Of a stretch of 64,000 nucleotides of DNA, positions 11,226 to 23,200 are shown in pieces. The position numbers were made by a program, and so were the translations under genes. Each line of letters opens with the position of its first letter. The stretch's first letter is position 1. The stretch is taken from positions 104,123,478 through 104,187,477 of the forward strand of contig CM066738.1 of assembly GCA_033961575.1 (NCBI GenBank). Reading direction: 5' to 3'. Source of the stretch: Aselliscus stoliczkanus (lineage: Eukaryota > Chordata > Mammalia > Chiroptera > Hipposideridae). The notes below the pieces were generated by a model. That model saw only the letters and a program-made list of their open reading frames with translations, ran no database searches and was not told where the DNA came from.

Positions 11226-13350
11226 GGTGAAAAAATTTAGGGTCAGGAGGAATTTGCTCCCTGTCTCAGGCTAGTACGATTCATCCCAGAATCTGGGCCC
11301 TCTGACTGCAAACGTGCGGCATTTTCTGCAAGTTATTCCTTACTACCTCATAGCTTTCCCATCTTTGGTCTCTGTGTCTCGGTCACATTGGGGTAAGCAG
11401 TTGGCATCGTTTCCAATCCTGGAGGGTTTGGTTTTGGATCTGAGAGGACTGAGGGCTTTTATGAAAAGGGTAATTGCTACTGTAAGGGTGATTACAAGTT
11501 TTCAAACAAGTTTATTGTGTTTTAGTATTTATTATTGCTGCTTTTTGTTTTTTAAATGGATTTTTTTCTTTTTTTGGATTTTATATGTTGTTACCCAAGC
11601 TTCTAAGTTGGGAAAAATGGTGACGGTCAGGTCAACGACTTACTTCAGATAAAAGATACATTTTTTATTAGATCAAACATGTCTATGCTGATATTTTCCC
11701 CATAAACACATTTTGTTTCTTCAGTATTGTCATGTAAAATTAGATGAAAAGGAGCCTGTTTACAGTATCTCAAAAATACTGCCTTTACCGCAAAGGAGAA
11801 TTTTAATTACATCGTTTTGCATTACAGGCTGGCAAAGACTTAGGCCAGTGACTCATCATCCTGACAGAAATGATTTTTTTAATTCAAGGCAGAAAAAGAC
11901 GAGTTATTAATGGGTTAAATGACTGGCTTATAACTCATAATGAGTTGTAACATATCTAGGAGGAGTCATCTAACTCTACACTTGACGAAACCTTATTTTT
12001 ACAGCCTGTTGACATGGAAAAACTTTTTAGCCTGCCTTGAGTAGCACTGTCAGGTTCGTTGACCTCCCCAATTCCCTCAAACTCTAGTATAATTCTCTGG
12101 TGCTTTCGGTCCCTGACATTAGAGAGACTGACTTTTGTCAGGCACTCAAATGAGAATCTGTAGGTAAAGACAGAATGGAGTTTGGCACCCAGTAAGCGCT
12201 CCTCTCGGGCCCTCTGTAGTGATTGAGCAAGTTATTTTAATATTTAGCTACATTTAGTGGTGGATTTCATCATTAATGATTGAACAATCACACCACCCAG
12301 AGTTTTAGGCTTGTAGGGCGCAGTCATCTGTAGTCAGAGCTTTGTTGGATTATTCGGGAGGATAAACAAGAGGATAAACAGATGCAAACCTAGATTAAAG
12401 ATATCCAAACAAGCTTTAACTCTGCTCAGGCACCCAGAAATGCAACACAGGACGACTATTGTCAGCCAACAATGGACAAACATGGCAGCCAGAAATCCGG
12501 GGAGCCAGCCAAAAATTCATCCTGTTCTGAATGTAGCTAGCATCCTTTTTGAAAGGTGATACTGGACAGCAACCCCATGACATAGTTTATTGGTCAAGTG
12601 GCATGGAGCATGAAGTGATTCAAATTTAAAATTTTCCCACTTCCTGTAAATCATAACCAATGACCAAACTCAACTGAAAAACAATGGCTTTTGAAATTTC
12701 ATGCAAGCATTGTCAAATGAAAAAGTGAGGTGGAGAAAATTAACAGCGTATCTGTTTTCGGGGTTCACTGTTGAGAATTGAGAGACTTCTGGATGCTAAT
12801 TTCCACTGGCTGACATCTTACCTTATAAAAACGGTTATACTTGTTTCATGTATATGCTCGCTGCATAAGCACTTATATTCTCCATGTAAGTAAGCATACT
12901 CACATGGGTATAGTATAATAAGTAGCTTATAGTCTCCATAAAAGCAATATCCCACTTTAAAAAGTTTTCTTTTGAATTTCCCTGTGTCTAATATAATCAC
13001 ACATGTGTGGTTGGAGCTGAGATCATGTTGTCTGACAAGAAGTTAGAGAAGGAGATAAAGGGGTCAAAAAAGGAAGCCAAGCCAGTGAGGAATCCTCACA
13101 TTGTTCCTAAATCATGTCGATTTCCAACGTTTTGACTCTTCTTAATGATTTTCCAGTTATAGCCTCTGTGTCATATTCACTGACCTCCCCCACCACCATG
13201 TTTTTGGTCATAAACAAATCAGGACTGTAGAATGTTAGTAGTAAAATGCACATCAGAAATAATTTGGCTCAGTTTTAAAACTTCTATTTGTTTTAGTTAT
13301 GTAATATATTTGTCCCATGAAATCTTTATCAGAAGCCTGATAAGCAAAAA
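11226..13350. other. Intergenic, no gene recognised
   Basis: No recognised coding sequence or repeat family. Small frames at 11314-11652 and 11713-11910 lack any family feature. Confidence 0.4.
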
Positions 13351-13419
13351 GAAGGAAGGAAGGAAGGAAGGAAGGAAGGAAGGAAGGAAGGAAGGAAGGA
13401 AGGAAGGAAGGAAGGAAAG
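13351..13419 (+). repeat. (GGAA)n microsatellite
   Basis: About 16 near-perfect GGAA units, followed by an imperfect purine tract to about 13440. Repetitive frames on both strands are artefacts of the repeat. Confidence 0.95.
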
Positions 13420-13440
13420 AAAAAAGGGAAAGGAAGGAAG

Positions 13441-15480
13441 TGGAGGTGTCTCTTGAGGAAATAAATAGGACAAAAAGATGAGCAGATCACATAGCACAGA
13501 AAGCTAAATTGGGCAGACTTTTTGGAGGTTTTCGTACAGAGTTGATTAGTTCCCTGATTCCTAGCAAATTAATTCTCTTCTAGAAATTCCCTTCCTCCCT
13601 GTAAATGTCTCTCTGTCAGTACGTCTTGATAATTTCTATCCTCTGATTGGTATTCAGCTATTCTAGTCAATACATTAAAAAGTAATCCCCATCTGTACCC
13701 CAAGGCTGCTGCTGTAGAAAAACAACAACAAAACCCACAACTTTGAAATTGGGTTAAAGCTCATTTTGTAAGTCTTATGTAGTAAGTTAAAAAAAGTTTA
13801 GAATAATATAGAAATTCAAGTATACGAGAATGTCCAAGACAATGGCATATGAAGTAAAACAGTGCTCTGCTTCTCCATGTATCTAGTATAGGAATTTGGG
13901 TCAAATATTATTATGAGGGCTCTATAAAGAGACACAATTGGAAAGAGCAAAGGTAGTATTAATAAACATAGTAAGTTAATTATTTAATTGAGTTGAAAGC
14001 ATAGAGCATGAGTATTTGTTTAAAAATATATATGCCACACATTCTTTTTCTTGTTTTCCCCCCCCCCTTTAATAATTTGACCCAGGCTTCAAATATAGCA
14101 CTTGGAAAAGTACAACTGTGGGAGGGGCCAAGTTCATGTATTTCCATTCCTGATAGGGTGTGGATTGAAACTTACCTGGCCAGCTGTTAGCAGCGACTCT
14201 GAAGGCAAGAAGGTAAATTGCCTAATATCATTTTTAACAATGACCACTGCATTGGGAAATTATTTTAAATAATAGAAACCCAAAGTAGGTTTGATTGAAA
14301 CCAAAAGATAAGTTATTTTTATTTAATCAAATGTCTTTTTTTAAAAAGCAATTTGTTTTATGATGTTTTGAATTTTTTTTTTGTAAATGTGGCAACACCT
14401 GCTAGGAAATACTGGTGATATCTTGTCACCTCAAGCACCTGGTCAGAGGTCAGATGTATCAGATTAAATTCTTAGAAATGTGGATGTTTGAATAATTAAA
14501 AAGAAATCTTTATGTACTTGAAAGATTGTATGTCATCTTTTTACTAATTTCTGAAATATAATAGTATGAAATTTACATTTCCCTTTTGCAATCTAAGTCA
14601 AAAATGCTTTTGATTGCCCCTTTCACAGGTATTTCTTTGTTTTTAGATCTTTCTCATGATTTAGTTAGTTACAACCAGGTTTAAATTTTGATTTCAGCTG
14701 AATAGCATCTACCTATGTAGAGTCAAACTTTCATTCTTAGGTTAATAGCTTTGTGAAAATTATTGAAATTATGAGACATGAAATACTTTTGGCATATTAA
14801 CTTACCCCCTACTGTATAGAAAAGAACAATTATACTTAGAATAGTCTGGCATGTTACAAAATCTATCTAGTCTAAACTTTTACACTATTACAATAAAGGA
14901 ACTCATGTTTTAGTCACTACACTAGAGGTTCATTGGAGGTTGAACAAGAAATCACTTGGAAAGTATTATAAGCAAAAGTATGATAATATTTTTATTGATA
15001 TCCAAATGGGTTTTGTTTTCTCTGTTTTTGAACAGAAGTTGTCCATTAGCTTCTCCCTATAGAGCTATGGTCGGTGGGAGGTGATTATGAAATTATGTAA
15101 GTTAGCCCCAATTTGGGATACGGTGTTTGCAGTTTTGAAATCCCAGTCTATATTTATGGTATGTTTTCATTGATTTGAATGCAATTGGAAGAAGAATTTC
15201 AAGGAAGTGCTCAATCTGGAGACTCTCTTCTCACCCTGCCCCCACAGCGTAGGTCACAGGAGTCCTGGGAAAAGGGACCGAAGGCTGAGATGCCCCTGGG
15301 CAGAGAGGTAGTTTAGAGCGGCACTGGTGGACACTCAGTGCTGGGAGCTCCTTTCTACAGCCCATGGCCATTGGTCAGAGACACCCATAAAACACGTGCC
15401 TGCTGGAGACATCTTCCTGTCATAGAGATGTGGAACGGATCACTGGGGACATGTCATTTTGGAGCACAAGTGTTATCTGC
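13441..15480. other. Intergenic; GC-richer island at 15220-15430
   Basis: Mostly AT-rich without recognised genes. 15220-15430 is GC-richer, with CCATTGGTC (inverted CCAAT) at 15367 and CCCATAAAAC about 20 nt later. It could be a promoter, but no donor is obvious. Confidence 0.35.
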
Positions 15481-15499
15481 TCTAGGTGGCAGCAGGATG

Positions 15500-15685
15500 T
15501 AGGAGCAAGAGGGGGCTTTGAAATCATACCGAATTGATTGATTTGCATACCAGCCATTGAATGGTTGAATGTAAAACAAAGATAATTTCTGATTTATAGG
15601 ATTGTTTGAGAATTGGAGACAATATTTGTGAAATGCCAGGCACATTGTAGGCTCCAATGAAATGGTAACTATTACTATAATGTCA
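15500..15685 (+). repeat. MIR SINE fragment
   Basis: Diverged MIR 3' half with GAAATGCCAGGCACATTGTA and AATGGTAACTATTACTATAA. Confidence 0.5.
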
Positions 15686-16644
15686 TTATGGGGGGTAGGT
15701 AGTATTGACTCCCTGAGCTGAATAGATTTTTGACGGACCTTACTATTTTAAAGGGTTATTTCAAGTCTGTTGAAAAATAATGATTACTGAAGTAAGTTAT
15801 GTACAAGTTTTTTAAGTTGTAGCTTATTAAGAGGCAGTCTATATCAGCCATCAGCCTTTAGACTTATCCAAACAACAACTGCTTTTTATGGGAGATGTTT
15901 TCCAATGTAGATGGAAAGTTACATCTGGCACATTTTTAAAATTTTGAAAATTAGATTTGATAGACTGAAAAAGCCTATATTAAAGTGGGAAGATGTTGAA
16001 ACCAATGTACGTGATTCGATTCAATGCAGTAAGTATTTCTCAGTGCTTAGTGTGTGCCATGTGTCTGATGACAAAAACAGAAATATAAGGGGGCTTACAT
16101 TTCCATTTTGTACATACATAATAGACAAAAAGACAACATAAAAGATGTTTCATTTAAGAGAGATAGGTCCAAGGTGAGGTCTACATAAGATTGTCTTGAT
16201 ACTTTTGAAATAGATTATTGGGTTGGGAGGGGAACAAGGAATATGTCCTAAGGGAATTCATTCCTTTACCTTCTGTATTATCTATGGTTCTACATTGTCA
16301 AGAGAAGGTCTTGAACCTAATGGCTTCTAAACCCCCAACATCTTTCAAGTTCTATTATCTTTTGAACAATACCGATCACTAAAGTTCCTCAGGTCCTATA
16401 GGTGTCATATGGAAGGAGTCAACAAGAGGGGAGAATGTTAACAAAGGAGACGATCCATGACAATTTGCTGGGCATATATTGTGTCCTAGAATATTGAGGG
16501 GGAGAGTACAGGCAAATGTCTTAAGTAGGACAAGGCTTATAGCCCGGGGAGAAGAAGGTGGAATGAAGTTTTCTTGGTTGCTAACTTGACCATGGGGACA
16601 TGGTAGCCTGTGTCTTTATTTTATCTGAATAAAGGAAGTTCTAT

Positions 16645-17257
16645 CACAAAGTGGGACTCTCAGAAAGATATGTTTAATTCCTAATCCCTGGTAACTGTGA
16701 TTGTGACTTTATTTCCTTATTTGGAAATAGGCTTTTTTTTTTTTGGCTGAGCCATCCTGCCACCTGTTGGCAGCTCAGCGGCAGTTCAGCTCAGGCTGGG
16801 CATCAAACTGCCATTGCTCAGAGCTCAGCTCACACTCTTGAGTGAGCTCTTAACCAACTGAGCCACTTGGCTGGTCCTGCAAATAGGGATTTTGCAGATG
16901 CAATCAAGCTAAAATGAAGTCAAACTACTGGATTGGTGGGCCCTATTCCAATGACTGGTGTCCTTACAAGAAAACGGATGCTTTGATACATATACAGAAG
17001 ACACAGGGAAGAATACCATGTGAAGAAGGAGGCCTGGAGTAGAGTGATGCCTCTACAAACCAAGGAATGCCCAAGGATTATGGGTCACCACCAGAAGGTG
17101 GGAGATTTTGGCCAACAGCCTCCAGAATGAACCAGTCCTGCCAATGCCTTGATTTTGGACTCTTGACCTCTAGAGCTGAGGGAGAATAAATTTCCATGGT
17201 TTTAGCTACCTGTTTTGTGGTAATTTGTTATGGCAGCCCTAGCAAACTAATTCATAC
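16645..17257 (+). mobile_element. MaLR (MLT1-type) LTR, split by a SINE
   Basis: LTR text: TTATTTGGAAATAGG, CAGATGCAATCAAGCTAAAA, TGGTGTCCTTACAAGAAAAC, CTACAAACCAAGGAATGCCC, GAGAATAAATTTCC and an end near CAAACTAATTCATA. Solo, old, non-coding. Confidence 0.75.
16732..16880 (-). mobile_element. tRNA-derived SINE inside the MaLR LTR
   Basis: Minus-strand head AGTGGCTCAGTTGGTTAAG with a poly(A) tail (+ strand T-run at 16733-16744). It interrupts the LTR and is flanked by AAATAGG at 16725-16731 and 16881-16887. Confidence 0.8.
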
Positions 17258-17480
17258 CACTAAATGAAAATAGATCTCTATCTGTATCAATATCAATAGC
17301 AACATCAATATCCATATACCAGGATGATGGTGATCTTATTTTCCGGTTTTTAATAACATACTGAACAATTATATGATTATATCCTGGGTATTTAAAATGA
17401 GAACTATCTGTTTACCTATTTTCCTCTGATCACCATTTTCTCTCTCTGTTTGCTTTCAGACTGTCATCATCAGTGTCACG

Positions 17481-17648
17481 ATGGATTCTCTCATTGCAGC
17501 AAACACCAAATTTTGCCTTGATCTTTTCCAAGAGATAAGCAAAAATGATGGTCATAAAAACATCTTCTTCTGTCCTCTGAGCCTCTCAGCTGCTCTCGGC
17601 ATGGTCCATCTGGGGGCCAGAGGTGACAGTGCACGTCAGATTCACCAG
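17481..17648 (+). CDS. SERPINB12: SERPINB12 coding exon 1 (residues 1-56)
   Basis: Exon with the initiator ATG at 17481. The acceptor is a pyrimidine tract ending TGCTTTCAG at 17459, so 21 nt of 5' UTR lie in this exon. The donor is CACCAG/GTGCTG after 17648, phase 0. It encodes helix A to the start of helix D. The motif NIFFCPLSLSAALGM has Cys31 where serpins normally have Ser (Ser53 in alpha-1-antitrypsin numbering). The open frame runs past the donor into the intron and is not coding there. Confidence 0.93.
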
Positions 17649-18048
17649 GTGCTGGTCCACTGCCAAAGTCATGCCCTAATCAGACCTAATCCCGCTTTGG
17701 CAAGACACACTGCTTACTGCACCCTGGCCTTGCCCGAGCCTTCATTTACATCCTTGCCTCGCTTTCTCTTCAGGCCCACTGTTCTTCAAAGCTCAATTAC
17801 TCCACCATCTCCTTTATGATGCCTCTCCAGTTGGACCGCTTTTTTCATTCATCTTCTCTGTCTTTGTCTGTCTACATGTCTGTTGCTTTTTGTCTATATA
17901 ATTATATACCAACATTGCCAGTTATTGTTAATTAATATGTGTGTGTGTTTTCTCTCTCACTCGTTCCATTAAATAAATAATTAGTAAGTACTAGTCATGT
18001 ATCTAGTCGCTAAAGATCCTGGTGTTCTCTTTCTCTCTGTCCCTCTCT

Positions 18049-18087
<39 letters not shown>

Positions 18088-20241
18088 CATCTCTCTCTCC
18101 AAAAGCTTATTGGCTTTCCATTGGAAATAGATCCAGAACCCAGGCACTTCCCACCACCATCTCTTTGCACCTGGATTCAACTTCCTTGTGGGCTTCCAAG
18201 CTGCGACTGACAGTTTTCTCCACTCAGATGCCAGAGGATCTTGGCAAAATTGAAGTCAGATCCTGCTTCTCATCTGCTCAAAACCCAGAATTCCTAGTTT
18301 CGCTCATGGTGGAAGTCTGAGTCTTTACAATGGCACATGGAAGTTGGGATCTGAATGTCAGATAACCCGGTGATGCCATCTCTCACCATCCCCACTCCTC
18401 CCTCACTCCAGCTCCAGTCACACTGGCCTCCTGGCTTCCTTGGAAAAGCCATGCCCACTTCTGCCTCAGGGTCCTGGCTGCATCCCCTTTGCTGATGGAT
18501 CCTCCTTCAGATAAATGATCTATAACTTACTTTCTCCTTCTGGACTTTGATCAGCTTACCTATCTTTATCTCTCAAGCTAATGCTGCACCCTGGCCCCCA
18601 ATCCCCAAAGATTCCCTCTTATCCTAGCTCCTTTCACCCCACATGGCATTTTCCATCTTCTGATATGCTGCGTACTGTAATTACTTACTATGTGCATTGC
18701 TTTTTTATATGCCTCCCCCATAGCATATAATCTAGAGGGCAGGAATCATTGTCCTAGAACAGTGCTTTATAGTAGCCACCCAATACCAATCTGTAGAATG
18801 AATGAATGAAAGTGACAAGAACACCTCTCCAAATAAACCAAAGGCTCCTGAGGTTGGTCTCATATGTCCCTGGATCTAGCCCATAGCACAGGGGTTATGG
18901 AGGAACATGGCTGTTGTCCCCCGTATAGAGGATTAAATTCTTAGGTTAAGGCAGAATGTGTTCAGCTCACTCAACTTTATTAATTCACTTTGATTTGGTA
19001 TATTATTCCATTAGCAACATTTAGCATTAGAGTGTAACTGGTGTCCTCCAGGTCAGGTTTCAGATGTCCTTTCTCCAGGCATATGGGGGTCACCTGCGCA
19101 AACCCACCCTGAGCAGTGCAAGTCGTCGCCTATCTGTCTGCAATGCTCTGGATACCTTGTCTTTTGCTGTCCTCACCCACTTGATCGATTTGAAGTTCTA
19201 GATCATCACTGTCTAACACAAACATAACTTGAGCCATGTATGTAATTTAAAAAAATCTTTAGTAGGCATACTAAGAAAGTAAAAAGAAATAGGTGAGATT
19301 AATTTTAATAATATATTTTATTTAACCCAATTATAATTAAAAATGTAAATGAGATATTTTAATTTCTTTTTTTTTCATACTATGCTTTCAAAATCCAGTT
19401 ACACTTACAGTCAACTCAGACTGGTTCCATAGCCACATATGGTTGTGGACACCTGATACTCTGAGTTTGGTTACCTTCATTCTTACATGCAGTCCCAAAG
19501 GGTGTGTGTGTGTGGCGGGGAGAGCATTCAATGTCCTTCCCCTCCATTCCACTTCACAACCTAAGTCAAAAGAAACATCCCCTTTCCTTCAAACTGTTGT
19601 TGATTGTTTTTTTTTTGACTATGTGTTCATTGTCATTGCCACATTATAAACATGTTTTTGAAGCTATTTCGACTTCGTGCAGTTCATATTGTTTGAAAGA
19701 TCCTGTACCGTAATCACACAGGTACTACACATCAGTGAATTTTCCCAGAATAAAAGCGAAGAACCTGATCCCTGTCTGAAGTACAAACAGCAGAAAGTGC
19801 TGGATGACAGCTCTCCGGGAGGGCAGAAAGGAAGGACAGAGCCTCTGACTCTGCAGGTGAGCGACCATAACTCCTGCCCCCACTGCTTTCACACTGCTCA
19901 CCCTGGCGGTCCTACCTCTGCTGGCGGTGGTTGCTTATCCCCAAACATTATCCCCAGACATCAACAGCAATAACCCCATGTCACCCCACTTCCTTTCTGA
20001 TTGTGTGTCTTATACGTTCTTGACTGTAAGCCAAGTTTCTTACAGTGGAGGAACTGGTACCTTCTGTTCATGGTAAAGAAACTTAGCTCGAAGCTTCATT
20101 ACTGACCTACTTTTACAGGCCACAGGTTCCCTGGATGAAGCATGGCTGGGGATGAAGGGCAGTAAGGGGCAAGGACCCCCTGTGGAGTCCTTACTCTTTC
20201 CCTCCACTGTCGCCTGCTTTATTCCCTGCAGAAATCTGTAC

Positions 20242-20295
<54 letters not shown>

Positions 20296-23200
20296 TCATC
20301 GGTTGCCTCATTCTGGGAGCAGGAGAGGTATTCTTCAGGTGATGAATCCCCCTACTTTAGAAGTGTCAGAGGAGGCTGGAGAGAAGATGGTCTCTTTCGT
20401 TATCGTTAGAAGACAGAGAAAAACGAGGTGCACTGATCTAAAATACAGCGTGCATTGCGCGGACCCCAGCTGTTCTTGCCCTGGACGCTCTTACACCAGT
20501 GCCGGAGCCAGGTTTGCTCCCTGGGAACCTCAGCGTCGTCCTCTTCATTTTTCTCTTCTTCTCAGCTCGCTCCCCCACGTGGTAACAAAGTGAAACGACA
20601 ACTTGCTTTGGTGGTGTTCAGCTCCTCTGATAAGATCACGTTTTCTGTCTTCCTTTTAGGCGGAGTCTTCAAATGATGATGTTGGATTTCTCAGTTGCTA
20701 CTTCGGGCAGCTTCTCTCCAAGTTAGATGCGATCAAAGCTGATTACACCCTGAGCATTGCTAACAGGCTTTATGGAGAGCAGGAATTTCCAATCTGTCAG
20801 GTGAGGTAGGCCCAGATGGCGTTTCGAGCTATCCTGTAGCATACCATTTTAAATCCAGCGAGTCACTGGGATAGTCACCTGCCACGTGGAACACAAACGT
20901 CTTGGGCAGGGTGACGCACAGTAGACTGGTGGATGTCCGGGACCCACCTTCTCTGCCACACCTGCAGTTGCCCTCTTCGCAGTTTTCCACTTGAGCAGTT
21001 TGCCAGGCTTCTTGTCAGTGGAATATAGTGGGTGGAAAGAGGGTCACATGACTAATAGCCATCAGACCATGCATCAGTTTGGAAATAGCGTACTTTCTTG
21101 TGACGTCTGTCCCAGTCAAGGTGCCTGGTAGATGTACTTGATAGCTCCTCTTCCTGTTGCCACCCCACCATCCCCACTTCGGATGGTGGTCCAGAAACCA
21201 CCTTTTGTGCCACGATCAGGCCAGCCCCCAAAGAAATTGTACTCACTTAGGACTTAAGAAGTAGTGTGGCCTACTAAGAGACTATATTTGGAATCAAAAT
21301 GCTTGTGTCACTGTGGCTACAGTGCTTTGTGCCTAGAGGAAGATACATCTGAATCTGGGCTTCAGTTTCCTCTGTCACCACTAGAAGGAGCCACAGACAA
21401 GGGGTGTGACCAGTGGCAAATGTGCAATACACTTGGTTAGGGATGGCCTAGTAAGGGGAGGGAGTAGCCTACTTTGACCAAAATAAATAGTTCTCTGAAA
21501 ATGGGAAGGCGATTTTATGTGGGTTTTTTTTAAACTACCTTTAGTGAGATATAAATTAACATGTCATATAACTGACCTATTAAAATCTACAAATCAATGG
21601 TTTGGGTATATTACATTATTATTTCAAGTATACAATTCAGTGGTATTAATTATATTCACCATGTTGTGGAATCATTGCCCTATATCTAAAACTTTTTCAT
21701 CACCCCAAACAGAACTCTGTAACCATTAAGTAGTTTTTATTTCTTTTTTTCCATTAAGCAGGGTCTTAATTCTTGAAAGTAGAAGCATTTTGGAGCTTAG
21801 TCATTCAAATTACTTGGTATTTATCTTGTGATGTCTCCACAAATGGAATGTCCAGATAAGAGGATATCTGTAGGAAAGCCTTGTGTGATTGTAAGTATGG
21901 ACTGCTCCATAAATAAGCATTCTATGTCCTAAATTGTCACTACAACGGAAATGTCTCCGGCTAATTATGACTGGGGACAGACAGAAAAGGACGTGTATCC
22001 AGTTTAAATGACTAGAAATATCTTTCACATTAGGCTTCTCATGACTGCTTCACTCCTAAGTATTAGCACAATTATATGATTTTATTGCACTCTTTCCATT
22101 TATTCTAATTTAACAGGAATACTTAGATGGTGTGATTCAGTTTTACCACACGACGGTTGAAAGTGTTGATTTCCGGAATGACACTGAAAAGTCCAGGCAA
22201 GAGATTAACTTCTGGGTTGAATCTCAATCCCAAGGTAAGAAATACAAAGATATCTTAGCTGGTATTCTCTTCCATTTAAAAGAAAACAAGTCAGCCCAGC
22301 TTTTCCAATTGCTAGTCTGCCAGGAACCAGAGGCTCACGTATGTGGACAGGGTCCCAAGCTTCTTTTGCACTTGTCAAACAGTTAAAATGCTTACTTATT
22401 GTCACTCCTTTGCTTCATCATAAAGGTGAAGGGCCTTTCAGGCAAACACAACGCCAGCAGGGTGTAAACTCTTTCCATTTCTTTTAAAGGGTCAGTAAAA
22501 AGATTGTGAAGGGAATATAATTATTCAGAGGGACATGGAAATAATACTCATAAGATCCTTATGCTTATCAGCTTTTCATCGGATATGTAGGTGTTTCTGA
22601 GTGACAGGGGACTTAGAGATAGTGAAGAGTGAGAAGGTCTCAGCTCTGATCTCAGCCAGCGTTTCTGCTTTATGGCTATGTAGCCTCACTTCTCATGGGC
22701 TATAATTTATTCTTCTATCAAGAAAGGATAACAACACCTACTTCTCATGGGATAGAATGAGAGAAGATATATGAAAGCTCCAGTAAAATAGATTTTATAT
22801 GCATTTTTGTTTATATGTAAGCATATATACTCTGCTCTGATGAGTGCATGAGACAGGAAGTTTACACAATAGTTTTTTCCCTCAAGGACATTATAATATA
22901 ATCAGGTAGCAGGACCTATACTTTGAAGGATAAACCAGGGTATAAGATGTCTGATGATAAGTTCCAACCAAAGGGCCATAGAAAATCGCAGGAAATTCCC
23001 TTAGTTACGGTGTTCTGATGGGCCTCCCCTTACCACCTCCACCCATACCTTCACTTCCACCTTATCCAAGACTCTGGTTTAATTTTCTTGAATTAGTTCT
23101 TGAATGAGACATTCTCAAATGAGACACTCTCTAGCCTTGGGGAGGTTAAGCTGCATTAAAAAAAATTGTCTACATGAATACTTTTGATACAATTCATATT

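Larger units (their letters stand above)
17649..19721 (+). other. SERPINB12 intron 1
   Basis: Contains a (CT)n tract, an L2 3' end and a hAT element, listed separately. No further exon seen. Confidence 0.6.
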
